From contig NZ_JAAOYO010000001.1 of assembly GCF_011759505.1 (NCBI RefSeq), forward strand, positions 496,001 through 560,000: a stretch of 64,000 bases of DNA, read 5' to 3'. The DNA is from Curtobacterium salicis (GTDB lineage: Bacteria; Actinomycetota; Actinomycetes; Actinomycetales; Microbacteriaceae). The notes under the pieces were generated by a model. It was not told the origin of the DNA, did no database searches, and saw only the letters and a list, made by a program, of their open reading frames with translations. Position numbers and translations under genes: made by a program. Shown here piece after piece: positions 18,184 through 25,089 of this stretch; the stretch's first letter is position 1; every line of letters starts with the position of its first letter.

Positions 18184-18373
18184 GCTCGGCCGACGCCGAC
18201 GCCGACGGTCCGGAGAGCGCGGAACCGCAAGGCCGGCCGATGTGCCGGTCCCTACGGTCGGACGGGTGGAACACGGAACGGACAGCGGCGAGGCGGACGT
18301 CACCACGGGCGGCATCGATCGCGTCCCTGCTCGAGGAGCTCGCCGACGCGCTGCGCTGACGGGCTCCGTCGGC

Positions 18374-20230
18374 TCACCCGGTCGCGCCGGTGACCACCGC
18401 ACGCGCGAACGACCACTGCGCCTCCGGCACCCCGGAGCACATGTACGCGCCGATGGACGGGTTGCACGGCTGGTCGCGGGTCGCTTCCCAGTAGGACAGC
18501 ACCTCGATGCCGTTCGCCACGGACCAGGCGGCCAGGGCCTGGGCGTCCGCGCGGGTGAGGACCTCACCCGTGTCGTTGAGCCCGATCATCGGGGTGATCC
18601 CGATCATCGACAGACGCTCGGCAGCACTGAGTCCGGCGTACGCGGGGATCGCGGCGAGCTGCGTCGCGGTCGCCACCGCCGCCGACTCCGCCGCCGCCGC
18701 CATCGGCCGGGAGCCCTGCCCGTAGTCCATCGCCATGAGGTTCACCGCGACCGGACGGACACCGGCGGCGGTGAGCCCGCGGACGGCAGCGATGCCCTCG
18801 TCGAGGAGCCCCGTCGGCATCACCGGCAGGGTGAGCGAGACGTCGAGGTGGCGCCCCTTCGCGGCCTGCGCGGCGACGACCCCGGCGATCGCGCGCGCAC
18901 GACGCTGGTTCGCTGCCGTGTCGCCGAGCGCCGTGCCCTCGACGTCCAGGTCGATGCGGTCGACGCCGAACCGGTCGACGACCTGCTGGTACGCGGCCTG
19001 CAGCTCCGCCGGGTCGGTGCACTGCAGGGCGAGCTCGCTGTTCACCGCGCCGCCGAAGGACACCACGACCTGACCGCCGCTCGCCTGGAACGCGGCGATG
19101 TTCGCGTGGAAGTCCTGCGGGCCGCCGATCCGGTACGCGTCGAAACCCGCCCACGCCGGCGTGCAGGCGCTGCCGCCGTTGTCCGAGACCACGAACGCCA
19201 GCGTGAAGGCGCGCATGCCGGTCTGCGTCGCGAAGGACCGCAGGTCGGCTGTCGGCCACAGCCCGAGGTCGACGTACGGGGCGATCAGGGTCCGACCGAC
19301 CCGCGGCTGCGTCAACGGTGCCGGCGCCGCGATGGGCTCCGGGGCGGGGGCCGGCGTCGCCGGGGCGCCGACCGGTCCCCCGCCCACCGTGCACGCGACG
19401 TCCGTGCCGGCCGGCAGGTCGAGGACGGTGCACGCGGTCGGGACGACGCCGGCGCCGCCCGTCGTCGTCGAGGTCAGGCCGAACGACGTGGCGGCACCGG
19501 CGTCGAGGACGGTGGCGTAGGACGGAGCGGCGGCGACGAAACCGTCGGGCACCGAGCTGGCTGAGGCGTCCCAGATCGTGTCCACCGCTGCGGCGTAGGT
19601 GAACCGGATCCGCCAGGGCGCGAGCCGGAGGGAGGTCCGGTTCGTCACGGACACGGAGGACTGCGTGCCCGTGGTCCAGGTCGAGTTGTTGAGCCAACCG
19701 ACCGACACGACGCCGTCCCGACCGGTGCTCGGGCTGGGAGTCGGGGTCGGGGTCGGGCTCGGGGTCGGACTCGCCGGCGGCCGGCCCGGGGTGGCCTTCC
19801 CGCCGTTCAACGAACACGGCAGCGCCGCTCCGACCACCGTGCAGGAGGTCGGGACCGTCCGCGCCTTCGCGACCTTCCGGGAGTCGATGCGGAACGACGC
19901 CGTCGCCCCCTTCGCCAGGTCGGACCGCCCGGTGACCCCGGCGACGGTCAGCACGCTCGTCGAGCTGGACACCCGGCGGACGTCGCGGAACACCGTGGCG
20001 GCGGAGCCGTAGGCGAACGTGATCTTCCACCCCCGCCACGTCGCTCCGGACCCGTTCGTCACCCCGACGGCGGACCGGAACCCCGTCGACCAGGACGACG
20101 TGTTCCGCCACGAGACCGACACCTGCGTGCTGGTCGCGGCGACGGCCGGGGCCGCGGTGACCGTGGTGGCGAGCAGTGTGAGCAGCACCACCACCGGCAG
20201 GAACCGTCTGGTCGGGATCGGACGCAGCAT
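18374..20230 (-). CDS. Secreted GH18 chitinase with two CBM2-like domains
   Basis: This 618-residue secreted enzyme has a signal peptide (about residues 1-32, cleavage after AVAA). Two CBM2-like carbohydrate-binding modules follow (about 36-140 and 172-282), separated by a Pro/Thr/Ser linker (147-170). A second Pro/Ala linker (289-310) leads to a GH18 catalytic domain. The GH18 signature DxxDxDxE is exact: D424, D427, D429 and the acid E431. The chitin or cellulose binding of the CBMs and chitin hydrolysis are family knowledge. ATG 20230 has gaggagt upstream. A GCCGATAG box upstream (20298-20305) hints at control shared with motility genes, but this is weak. Confidence 0.88.
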   Translation of the reverse strand: MLRPIPTRRFLPVVVLLTLLATTVTAAPAVAATSTQVSVSWRNTSSWSTGFRSAVGVTNGSGATWRGWKITFAYGSAATVFRDVRRVSSSTSVLTVAGVTGRSDLAKGATASFRIDSRKVAKARTVPTSCTVVGAALPCSLNGGKATPGRPPASPTPSPTPTPTPSPSTGRDGVVSVGWLNNSTWTTGTQSSVSVTNRTSLRLAPWRIRFTYAAAVDTIWDASASSVPDGFVAAAPSYATVLDAGAATSFGLTSTTTGGAGVVPTACTVLDLPAGTDVACTVGGGPVGAPATPAPAPEPIAAPAPLTQPRVGRTLIAPYVDLGLWPTADLRSFATQTGMRAFTLAFVVSDNGGSACTPAWAGFDAYRIGGPQDFHANIAAFQASGGQVVVSFGGAVNSELALQCTDPAELQAAYQQVVDRFGVDRIDLDVEGTALGDTAANQRRARAIAGVVAAQAAKGRHLDVSLTLPVMPTGLLDEGIAAVRGLTAAGVRPVAVNLMAMDYGQGSRPMAAAAESAAVATATQLAAIPAYAGLSAAERLSMIGITPMIGLNDTGEVLTRADAQALAAWSVANGIEVLSYWEATRDQPCNPSIGAYMCSGVPEAQWSFARAVVTGATG

Positions 20231-20297
20231 GGAGCCACTCCTCGGGTCGGGAACCGTCCGCAGCCCCCTCGGACCGGACGTCTCGTTCCGTCAGGCG

Positions 20298-20305
20298 CTA
20301 TCGGC
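20298..20305 (-). promoter_or_regulatory. GCCGATAG box upstream of the chitinase gene
   Basis: The minus strand reads GCCGATAG, the same octamer found upstream of flbD and close to the sigma-28 -10 consensus GCCGATAA. The matching -35 position (about 20321-20324) does not read TAAA or similar, so the assignment is tentative. Confidence 0.25.
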
Positions 20306-20378
20306 CACGCGGAGCGATCCGTCGGCGTTCCGAGTCGCCGAGGTCGGCGGCGTCCGGTCGCGATCGTGACCGGACGAC

Positions 20379-20418
20379 GACGGGAGGCGCGGTGCCGGCT
20401 GGTACCGCGCCTCCCGTC
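20379..20418 (-). terminator. Hairpin terminator with the GGAGGC motif
   Basis: Arms 20379-20396 and 20401-20418 pair over 18 nt with one mismatch and a GGCT loop. It lies 15 nt past the stop of the membrane-protein gene at 20434-21021 and before the chitinase promoter. It carries GACGGGAGGC / GCCTCCCGTC, related to the motif in the other two long terminators. Confidence 0.75.
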
Positions 20419-20433
20419 CGTCGACGCACGTCG

Positions 20434-21021
20434 TCACTCCGGCGTCGGCGTCCGGTCCGCGCTGTCGACCGACTCGAGGGTCGCCAGGAACCGCCGGCGC
20501 CGGCGGTCCTGCACCAGCGCGGTCACCACCGCCGCGACGACCAGCCCGGTGCCGGCGATCAGGAGCACGACGGCGAACCCGTCGACGGACCCGTCGTCGG
20601 AGAGACGCGAGACCTGGTTCATCCCGACGGACAGGCCGAGCCCGGCGTTCTGGACGGCGTCGACCAGGATCACGTCCCGGTACCCGAGGGCGTACTCGAC
20701 GACGACGCGACGGTCGTCACCGGTCAGGCCGTCGACGGACCGCCGCCGAACCGCCCGGCGCAGCCGACGCGCGGCCGCCTGGTCGCCGAAGCGCCGGCCG
20801 TTGGACCAGCCCGTGCCGAGCGAGGCCCGCAGCGTGAACGCCGTCACCACGAGCGCCAACCCCGCGAGCGAGATGCCGAACGACAGCGATCGCAGGCCCA
20901 GCCCGACGGCGAGGCTGACGAGCGCGGTCGCGACGACGGCGGTCCCGACCCCGACGACGAGCAGGCGGGTCACGGCGACGCGCGTCACGAGCCGGCCCGC
21001 CCCGTCGGTCACGTTCTGCAC
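20434..21021 (-). CDS. Membrane protein of unknown function
   Basis: I do not recognise a family for this 195-residue protein. Three strong membrane segments are visible, at about residues 16-41, 46-66 and 147-170. A basic cytoplasmic region (about 78-105, with RRLRRAVRRR) lies between the second and third, and a charged C-terminal tail ends the protein. The GTG start has gagga 6-7 nt upstream. It follows the SGNH hydrolase gene by 21 nt on the same strand, so the two may be co-transcribed and act at the envelope together. Confidence 0.6.
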   Translation of the reverse strand: MQNVTDGAGRLVTRVAVTRLLVVGVGTAVVATALVSLAVGLGLRSLSFGISLAGLALVVTAFTLRASLGTGWSNGRRFGDQAAARRLRRAVRRRSVDGLTGDDRRVVVEYALGYRDVILVDAVQNAGLGLSVGMNQVSRLSDDGSVDGFAVVLLIAGTGLVVAAVVTALVQDRRRRRFLATLESVDSADRTPTPE

Positions 21022-21042
21022 GGGATGTCCTCGGTGCCCGAC

Positions 21043-21735
21043 CTACGGCTTCGCACCGGTGACGGACTGCGTGACGGCGACCGTCATGCGCGGTCCGAGG
21101 TACCGCTTCGCGGTGGTCGCAGTGGGGTGCACCCCGTCGGGCGACGACGTCCCGGCACTCCAGGTGTTGTCGATGTGACGGACCGACGAGAACGGGTCGA
21201 CCCAGCCCCATCCGCGCGACGACGCGAACTCCTGCAACGACCGGTCGAGCACGAAGCCCGCGGCCCGGCGGTCGATGCGTTGCGGGCCGTCTGCGGTGCG
21301 GTCGCACGGAGGCACCGCGGCGAGCAGGACGTGGCGTGCGCCGACCTTGCGGACGATCGTGCCGATGTTCTTCCGGACGGTGGCCGGCGAGACGCCGTTG
21401 CGGACGTCGCCGACGCCGACCATGACGACCAGCACGTCCGCGTCGCGGTGTGTGACCTGGGCGGCGACCGTCGCCGAGGTCAGCCCGCCGGCCGCCACGC
21501 CGCCGACCGACTTCGCCCGGCGGGTGTCGACGTACTTCACCCAGGACCACTTGTTGCTCGCCTGCGTGACGCTGTCCCCGGCGAACGTGTACGTGACGGG
21601 GGCGGACGCAGCGCGGGCCGCGTCGACTGCCGGTGTGGTCGACGCGACGGCACCGGCGGCGACCGTGGCCGTCACGACGACGGCGGTGACGGCGGAGAGG
21701 ACCGCCGCGAGGCGAGGGAGCGACTTCGTGTGCAC
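21043..21735 (-). CDS. Secreted SGNH/GDSL hydrolase
   Basis: This 230-residue protein has a signal peptide (about residues 1-32) followed by an SGNH hydrolase domain. Block I is FAGDSVTQ (Ser about residue 55) and Block V is DGVHPT, with the Asp-His of the triad. The Gly and Asn blocks are weaker (GVGDVRNGV may stand for GxND), so the oxyanion residues are partly altered. Such enzymes remove acyl groups from polysaccharides or lipids outside the cell. The gene appears leaderless: TAGGTT lies 7 nt before the GTG. Confidence 0.78.
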   Translation of the reverse strand: MHTKSLPRLAAVLSAVTAVVVTATVAAGAVASTTPAVDAARAASAPVTYTFAGDSVTQASNKWSWVKYVDTRRAKSVGGVAAGGLTSATVAAQVTHRDADVLVVMVGVGDVRNGVSPATVRKNIGTIVRKVGARHVLLAAVPPCDRTADGPQRIDRRAAGFVLDRSLQEFASSRGWGWVDPFSSVRHIDNTWSAGTSSPDGVHPTATTAKRYLGPRMTVAVTQSVTGAKP

Positions 21736-21742
21736 GGAGGAG

Positions 21743-21748
21743 AACCTA
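21743..21748 (-). promoter_or_regulatory. TAGGTT -10, leaderless promoter of the SGNH hydrolase
   Basis: On the minus strand TAGGTT is followed by ctcctcc (7 nt) and the GTG start. The spacer has no Shine-Dalgarno sequence, so a leaderless mRNA is predicted. Confidence 0.5.
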
Positions 21749-21826
21749 GCGGATCACGAGGATCGATCACGGACACGGTCGGCGCGCGCTGGCCGCCGAC
21801 CGGACGGGTCCGCCATGGAACGAGGA

Positions 21827-21860
21827 AAGCCCCCGGGTGTCTGTCGACACCCGGGGGCTT
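21827..21860 (-). terminator. Terminator of the Gly-Cys-Val tRNA cluster
   Basis: A perfect 15-bp stem (21827-21841 with 21846-21860, loop tgtc) begins 5 nt past the CCA end of tRNA-Val. The stem is GC-rich and its descending arm ends in GGGCTTTC on the minus strand. Confidence 0.88.
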
Positions 21861-21865
21861 CTTCG

Positions 21866-21940
21866 TGGTGGGCGATACTGGGATCGAACCAGTGACCTCT
21901 TCCGTGTCAGGGAAGCGCGCTACCGCTGCGCCAATCGCCC
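21866..21940 (-). tRNA. tRNA-Val (GAC), CCA encoded
   Basis: The minus strand gives acceptor GGGCGAT / ATCGCCC, anticodon stem-loop CTTCCCTGACACGGAAG (anticodon GAC) and T-loop GTTCGATCC. Discriminator A is followed by an encoded CCA. It is third in the cluster, 23 nt after tRNA-Cys. Confidence 0.97.
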
Positions 21941-21963
21941 AGATGAGTTCCGCCGGGGCGGAC

Positions 21964-22037
21964 TGGAGGTGGGGACGGGATTCGAACCCGCGTGGACGGC
22001 TTTGCAGGCCGCTGCCTCGCCTCTCGGCCACCCCACC
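21964..22037 (-). tRNA. tRNA-Cys (GCA), CCA encoded
   Basis: The minus strand gives acceptor GGTGGGG / CCCCACC, anticodon loop CCTGCAAAG (anticodon GCA) and T-loop GTTCGAATC. U73, the identity base for CysRS, is present, and CCA is encoded. It is second in the cluster. Confidence 0.97.
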
Positions 22038-22123
22038 ATCAAGGTCCACGTCTGGCGTAGTACCCGATCGGTGGGATACCTCTTCTGGAGAGTTGCTGCC
22101 TTCCGGAGAAGACAGGCACCTCG

Positions 22124-22195
22124 AGCGGATGACGAGATTCGAACTCGCGACCCTCACCTTGGCAAGGTGATGCGCTACCACTGCGCCACATCCGC
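22124..22195 (-). tRNA. tRNA-Gly (GCC), copy 2
   Basis: This 72-nt tRNA is identical to the copy at 16581-16652, with anticodon GCC, U73 and no encoded CCA. It is first in the minus-strand Gly-Cys-Val cluster. The upstream minus strand has GGGTACAGTT, also seen upstream of copy 1 at a different distance. Confidence 0.97.
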
Positions 22196-22392
22196 ATGGT
22201 CTGACCTGAGTCACACCGGTGTTGTCCGACCCGCTCTCGCGGCGACTCGTAAACTGTACCCAGTTCACGCGGTTTCTCCAAAACCCATCCCGTTCACCGG
22301 GCGTGTCCCCCGGGTTCATGCGGATCGGCGGGGTCTCCACGGTCCTCCAGGGTGCCCACGCGGCCGGCGACGCGCGCGACGGGTGGCCGGTG

Positions 22393-22422
22393 TTCCGACC
22401 ACGGCCGGACATCCGCTACTAT
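22393..22422 (+). promoter_or_regulatory. Promoter of tRNA-Val (CAC)
   Basis: TTCCGA (22393-22398) and TACTAT (22417-22422) are 18 nt apart and would start transcription about 15 nt before the tRNA. The rest of the gap between the two divergent tRNA units shows no gene. Confidence 0.45.
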
Positions 22423-22443
22423 CGATCCGCACGCAAGTGCGAG

Positions 22444-22516
22444 GGGCGATTGGCGCAGTTGGTAGCGCGCTTCGTTCACACCGAAGAGGTCATCAGTTCG
22501 AGTCTGGTATCGCCCA
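22444..22516 (+). tRNA. tRNA-Val (CAC)
   Basis: This 73-nt tRNA has acceptor GGGCGAT / ATCGCCC, anticodon stem-loop CTTCGTTCACACCGAAG (anticodon CAC) and T-loop GTTCGAGTC. Discriminator is A and CCA is not encoded, unlike the Val-GAC gene nearby. It is transcribed away from the other tRNA genes. Confidence 0.97.
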
Positions 22517-22530
22517 CGTGCCCGTTCCGG

Positions 22531-22605
22531 GCAGTCGAAACACCCGCAGTAGAAACACCCGCAGTAGAAACACCCGCAGTCGAAACACCCGCAGTCGAAA
22601 CACCC
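22531..22605 (+). repeat. Five tandem 15-bp repeats in the tRNA-Val trailer
   Basis: The unit GCAGT(C/A)GAAACACCC occurs five times without gaps. Units 1, 4 and 5 have C at position 6; units 2 and 3 have A. The array lies between the tRNA 3' end and its terminator, so it would be transcribed in the precursor. Unit length is 15 nt with no spacers. Confidence 0.95.
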
Positions 22606-22606
22606 G

Positions 22607-22636
22607 AAGAGCCCGACGCCACCGCGTCGGGCTCTT
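22607..22636 (+). terminator. Terminator of tRNA-Val (CAC)
   Basis: A perfect 13-bp stem (22607-22619 with 22624-22636, loop CACC) ends in GGGCTCTTT. It directly follows the tandem repeats. Confidence 0.88.
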
Positions 22637-22717
22637 TGCATCCCCCGACGGGCTCATGACACGACTGGGCTGACGACACGACCTGACCACACGACCCGAC
22701 CGACCACCAGGGGCAGC

Positions 22718-24253
22718 ATGACCGACGTCGACCTCGAGTTCGCCCGGGTCCGCCAGGTGCTCGACCGTCCGACGCTCCGGCTCATGTCGCGTCCGACGAG
22801 TGCCGCCGTCGTCTCGGTCTTCCGCACGGTGTTCGACCGGGACGTCCAGTACGTCCCCGCGGACCGGATGCACCTGCAGGTCGAGGAGCACGTCGCCCGG
22901 CTGCAGGCGACGGGTGCGCGCGTGCCGGCGAGCGACTCCACGACCGGTGACCTCCCCGCCGGCGAGGCTCCGCGTCCGAACGGCCGTTCGCTCTGCCGCG
23001 AGTGGGTGGCGGCGCAGTGGCTGGTCCGCTCCAACTCCCCCGACGGCGACGAGCAGTACAGCCTGACGAGTCACGCCCTCGAAGCGCTGAGCCTCATCGA
23101 CGCCCTGTCGTCCGAGCGCGCGCTCATCAGCGAGAGCCGACTGACGATGATCGTCGACGCCGTGCACCGCTGGGCTGCCCGCGCCGAGCCCGACCGGGAC
23201 ACCCAGGTCCGCCGGCTCGACGCCCAGATCGCGGAACTGCAGGCCGAGCGCGACCGCCTGGCCCGTGGCGACGAGGTCGTCACGGTCGACGAGGACCGGA
23301 TGCGCGACGGCTACACGAACCTCACCGACCTGATCCGCCAGCTGCCGAGCGACTTCAAGCGCGTGGAGGAGGCGGTGGCGACGATGCACCGCGAGATCGT
23401 CGAGGACTTCCGGCAAGAGGTCCGCCCGATCGGCGAGATCCTCGACGACTACCTCGCCCGCACCGACAACCTGATGGAGTCCACGCCGGAAGGCCGGGCG
23501 TTCCAGGGGGCGTTCGAGCTCCTGCGCGACGACGCGCTGCTCCTCCGGCTCCGCGACGACATCACCACGATCCTGGAGCACCCGTTCGCTGGCTCCCTCA
23601 GCCCGACCGAGCGTCGGACCTTCCGCGGCACGGTCGGCATCCTCCGCCAGGGCATCGAGGACGTCCTCGCCCAGCGCCGGATGCTCACCGCGACGCTGCG
23701 CGACCAGATCGTCGCGCACGACGTCGTCCGGGACCGCGAGCTCGACGCCGTCCTCCGCTCGGTGAACCGCGGTCTGGCGGCCTGGATGGACGCCGGCTCG
23801 GCACGTGATCGCGTCCCGCTCGGCCTGCTGCCCCCGTCCGCCGCCGTCGGCACGCTCCGCGAACGCTTCTACGACCCGGACGCCGAGTCCGTGCCGCCGC
23901 CGATCGAGGAGCCGGACGACGACGTGTTCGAGGACATCGACGTCGAGTCACTCCGCCGCCACGGCGGTCCGCTGCTCGCCGAACTGCGCGACGTCCTGGC
24001 CCGTGCCGCGACCGGCTCGAGCGTCGACGCGTTCCACGCGCTGCCCGCCGAGCAGCGCCGACCCGTCGAGCTCTTCGGACTCGCCCACCTGCTCACCGGA
24101 CACGACGACTTCGAGGCGGCCGCCGCCGCCGCGCCGCACCGCACGGTCCGGCCCGACGGCGAGCCGGTCACCTTCCACATGCCCACCGCCGCGCTCGCCC
24201 CGGCGGGCGACGCACCGCACCCCGACGACGAACCCGGCCAGGAGGCACGGTGA
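22718..24253 (+). CDS. jetA: JetA / MksF-like kleisin subunit (DUF3375)
   Basis: This 511-residue protein matches DUF3375, the JetA (MksF) subunit of Wadjet/MksBEF SMC complexes, where it bridges the ATPase heads. The N-terminal part (about residues 1-140) looks like winged-helix domains. A helical, charged middle follows (about 150-340, with a coiled coil near 163-185). The C-terminal Asp/Glu-rich region has RFYDPDAE. ATG 22718 is preceded by aggggc. Its stop overlaps jetB (GTGA 24250-24253). It is the first gene after the tRNA-Val terminator, so the operon begins here. The assignment rests on recognised sequence features and on gene order. Confidence 0.85.
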   Translation: MTDVDLEFARVRQVLDRPTLRLMSRPTSAAVVSVFRTVFDRDVQYVPADRMHLQVEEHVARLQATGARVPASDSTTGDLPAGEAPRPNGRSLCREWVAAQWLVRSNSPDGDEQYSLTSHALEALSLIDALSSERALISESRLTMIVDAVHRWAARAEPDRDTQVRRLDAQIAELQAERDRLARGDEVVTVDEDRMRDGYTNLTDLIRQLPSDFKRVEEAVATMHREIVEDFRQEVRPIGEILDDYLARTDNLMESTPEGRAFQGAFELLRDDALLLRLRDDITTILEHPFAGSLSPTERRTFRGTVGILRQGIEDVLAQRRMLTATLRDQIVAHDVVRDRELDAVLRSVNRGLAAWMDAGSARDRVPLGLLPPSAAVGTLRERFYDPDAESVPPPIEEPDDDVFEDIDVESLRRHGGPLLAELRDVLARAATGSSVDAFHALPAEQRRPVELFGLAHLLTGHDDFEAAAAAAPHRTVRPDGEPVTFHMPTAALAPAGDAPHPDDEPGQEAR

Positions 24254-25089
24254 GCGACACGACGCCAGCACCCGTCCACGACGAGGTCACCTCGGTGGAC
24301 GACGGTCCCGTCGACGTCTTCGGTGGACCGGAGGACGCCTCCGGTGAACCGGAGCGCGACGAGAGCACGTTCGCGCTGTTCGAGGGCGACGAGGGCCGAC
24401 TCGACGAACCCCAGCGCCGCGCCCTGGTCGCACTGCTCCGACACCCCTACGTCAGCGCCCGCACGCACGCGGACGAGTGGCGTGCCGTCCTGGACGCCGA
24501 ACACCAGCTGCGGTCGCGGCTCAACGACCTCTTCCTCGAACTCCACGTCGACCGGGACCGCGAGGTCGCCTTCAAGCGCCAGGCCCGGTCCGAGAGCACC
24601 CGGCGCGGCTTCCCGACCCTGCTCCGCGATGCCCCGTACACCCGCGAGGAGACGATCGTCCTCGTCTACCTGCGCATGCGTCTGCGTGCCGACGCCCGAC
24701 CGGGCCCCGACCAGGTGGTCGTGGACCGGGCCGAGATCCTCGGGCACGTGTCCGGGTTCCGGCCGGCGACCGCGACCGACCGCACCCGCGACGAGGCCCG
24801 CGTGGCGAAGGCGATCGAACGGCTGGTGACGGCCCGGGTGCTGCTGAAGACCTCCGACCCGGACCGCTTCCGGATCGCGAGCGTCATCGAGGTCCTCCTG
24901 CCCCTCGAGCGTCTGGTCGAGCTCGACAGGTGGCTGACGAGCACCACCGCGTTGCGGAACGCGACCACGGACGGCGGTGCGGCGACCGACGGGGGTGAGC
25001 CGGGCCTCCCGGTCGACGTGACCGAACCCGACGAGACCGAGCCGGACACCGAGACCGACGCCGACGACACCGAGGAGGACCGCGCGTGA
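24250..25089 (+). CDS. jetB: JetB / MksE-like subunit (DUF4194)
   Basis: This 279-residue protein matches DUF4194, the KITE-type JetB (MksE) subunit that binds the kleisin. The conserved core (about residues 55-225) has RHPYVSARTHADEW and a winged-helix stretch with FPTLLRDAPYTREETIVLVYLR. The first 45 and last 50 residues are acidic and low in complexity (the tail is rich in Asp, Glu and Thr). It overlaps both neighbours by GTGA, so the three subunits should be made in balance. A copy of the CGGGCCTCCCG motif lies in its 3' region (25001-25011). Confidence 0.83.
   Translation: MSDTTPAPVHDEVTSVDDGPVDVFGGPEDASGEPERDESTFALFEGDEGRLDEPQRRALVALLRHPYVSARTHADEWRAVLDAEHQLRSRLNDLFLELHVDRDREVAFKRQARSESTRRGFPTLLRDAPYTREETIVLVYLRMRLRADARPGPDQVVVDRAEILGHVSGFRPATATDRTRDEARVAKAIERLVTARVLLKTSDPDRFRIASVIEVLLPLERLVELDRWLTSTTALRNATTDGGAATDGGEPGLPVDVTEPDETEPDTETDADDTEEDRA

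Noticed and set aside
18240-18359. A 39-codon ATG frame before the chitinase stop
   Set aside because: No ribosome site or family; kept only as part of the possible frameshifted micro-gene.
19590-20369. Plus-strand frames antisense to the chitinase
   Set aside because: They mirror the Pro/Thr linker and CBM codons and have no domain of their own.
22531-22605. CRISPR array
   Set aside because: Units are 15 bp, contiguous and nearly identical, with no spacers and no cas genes nearby.
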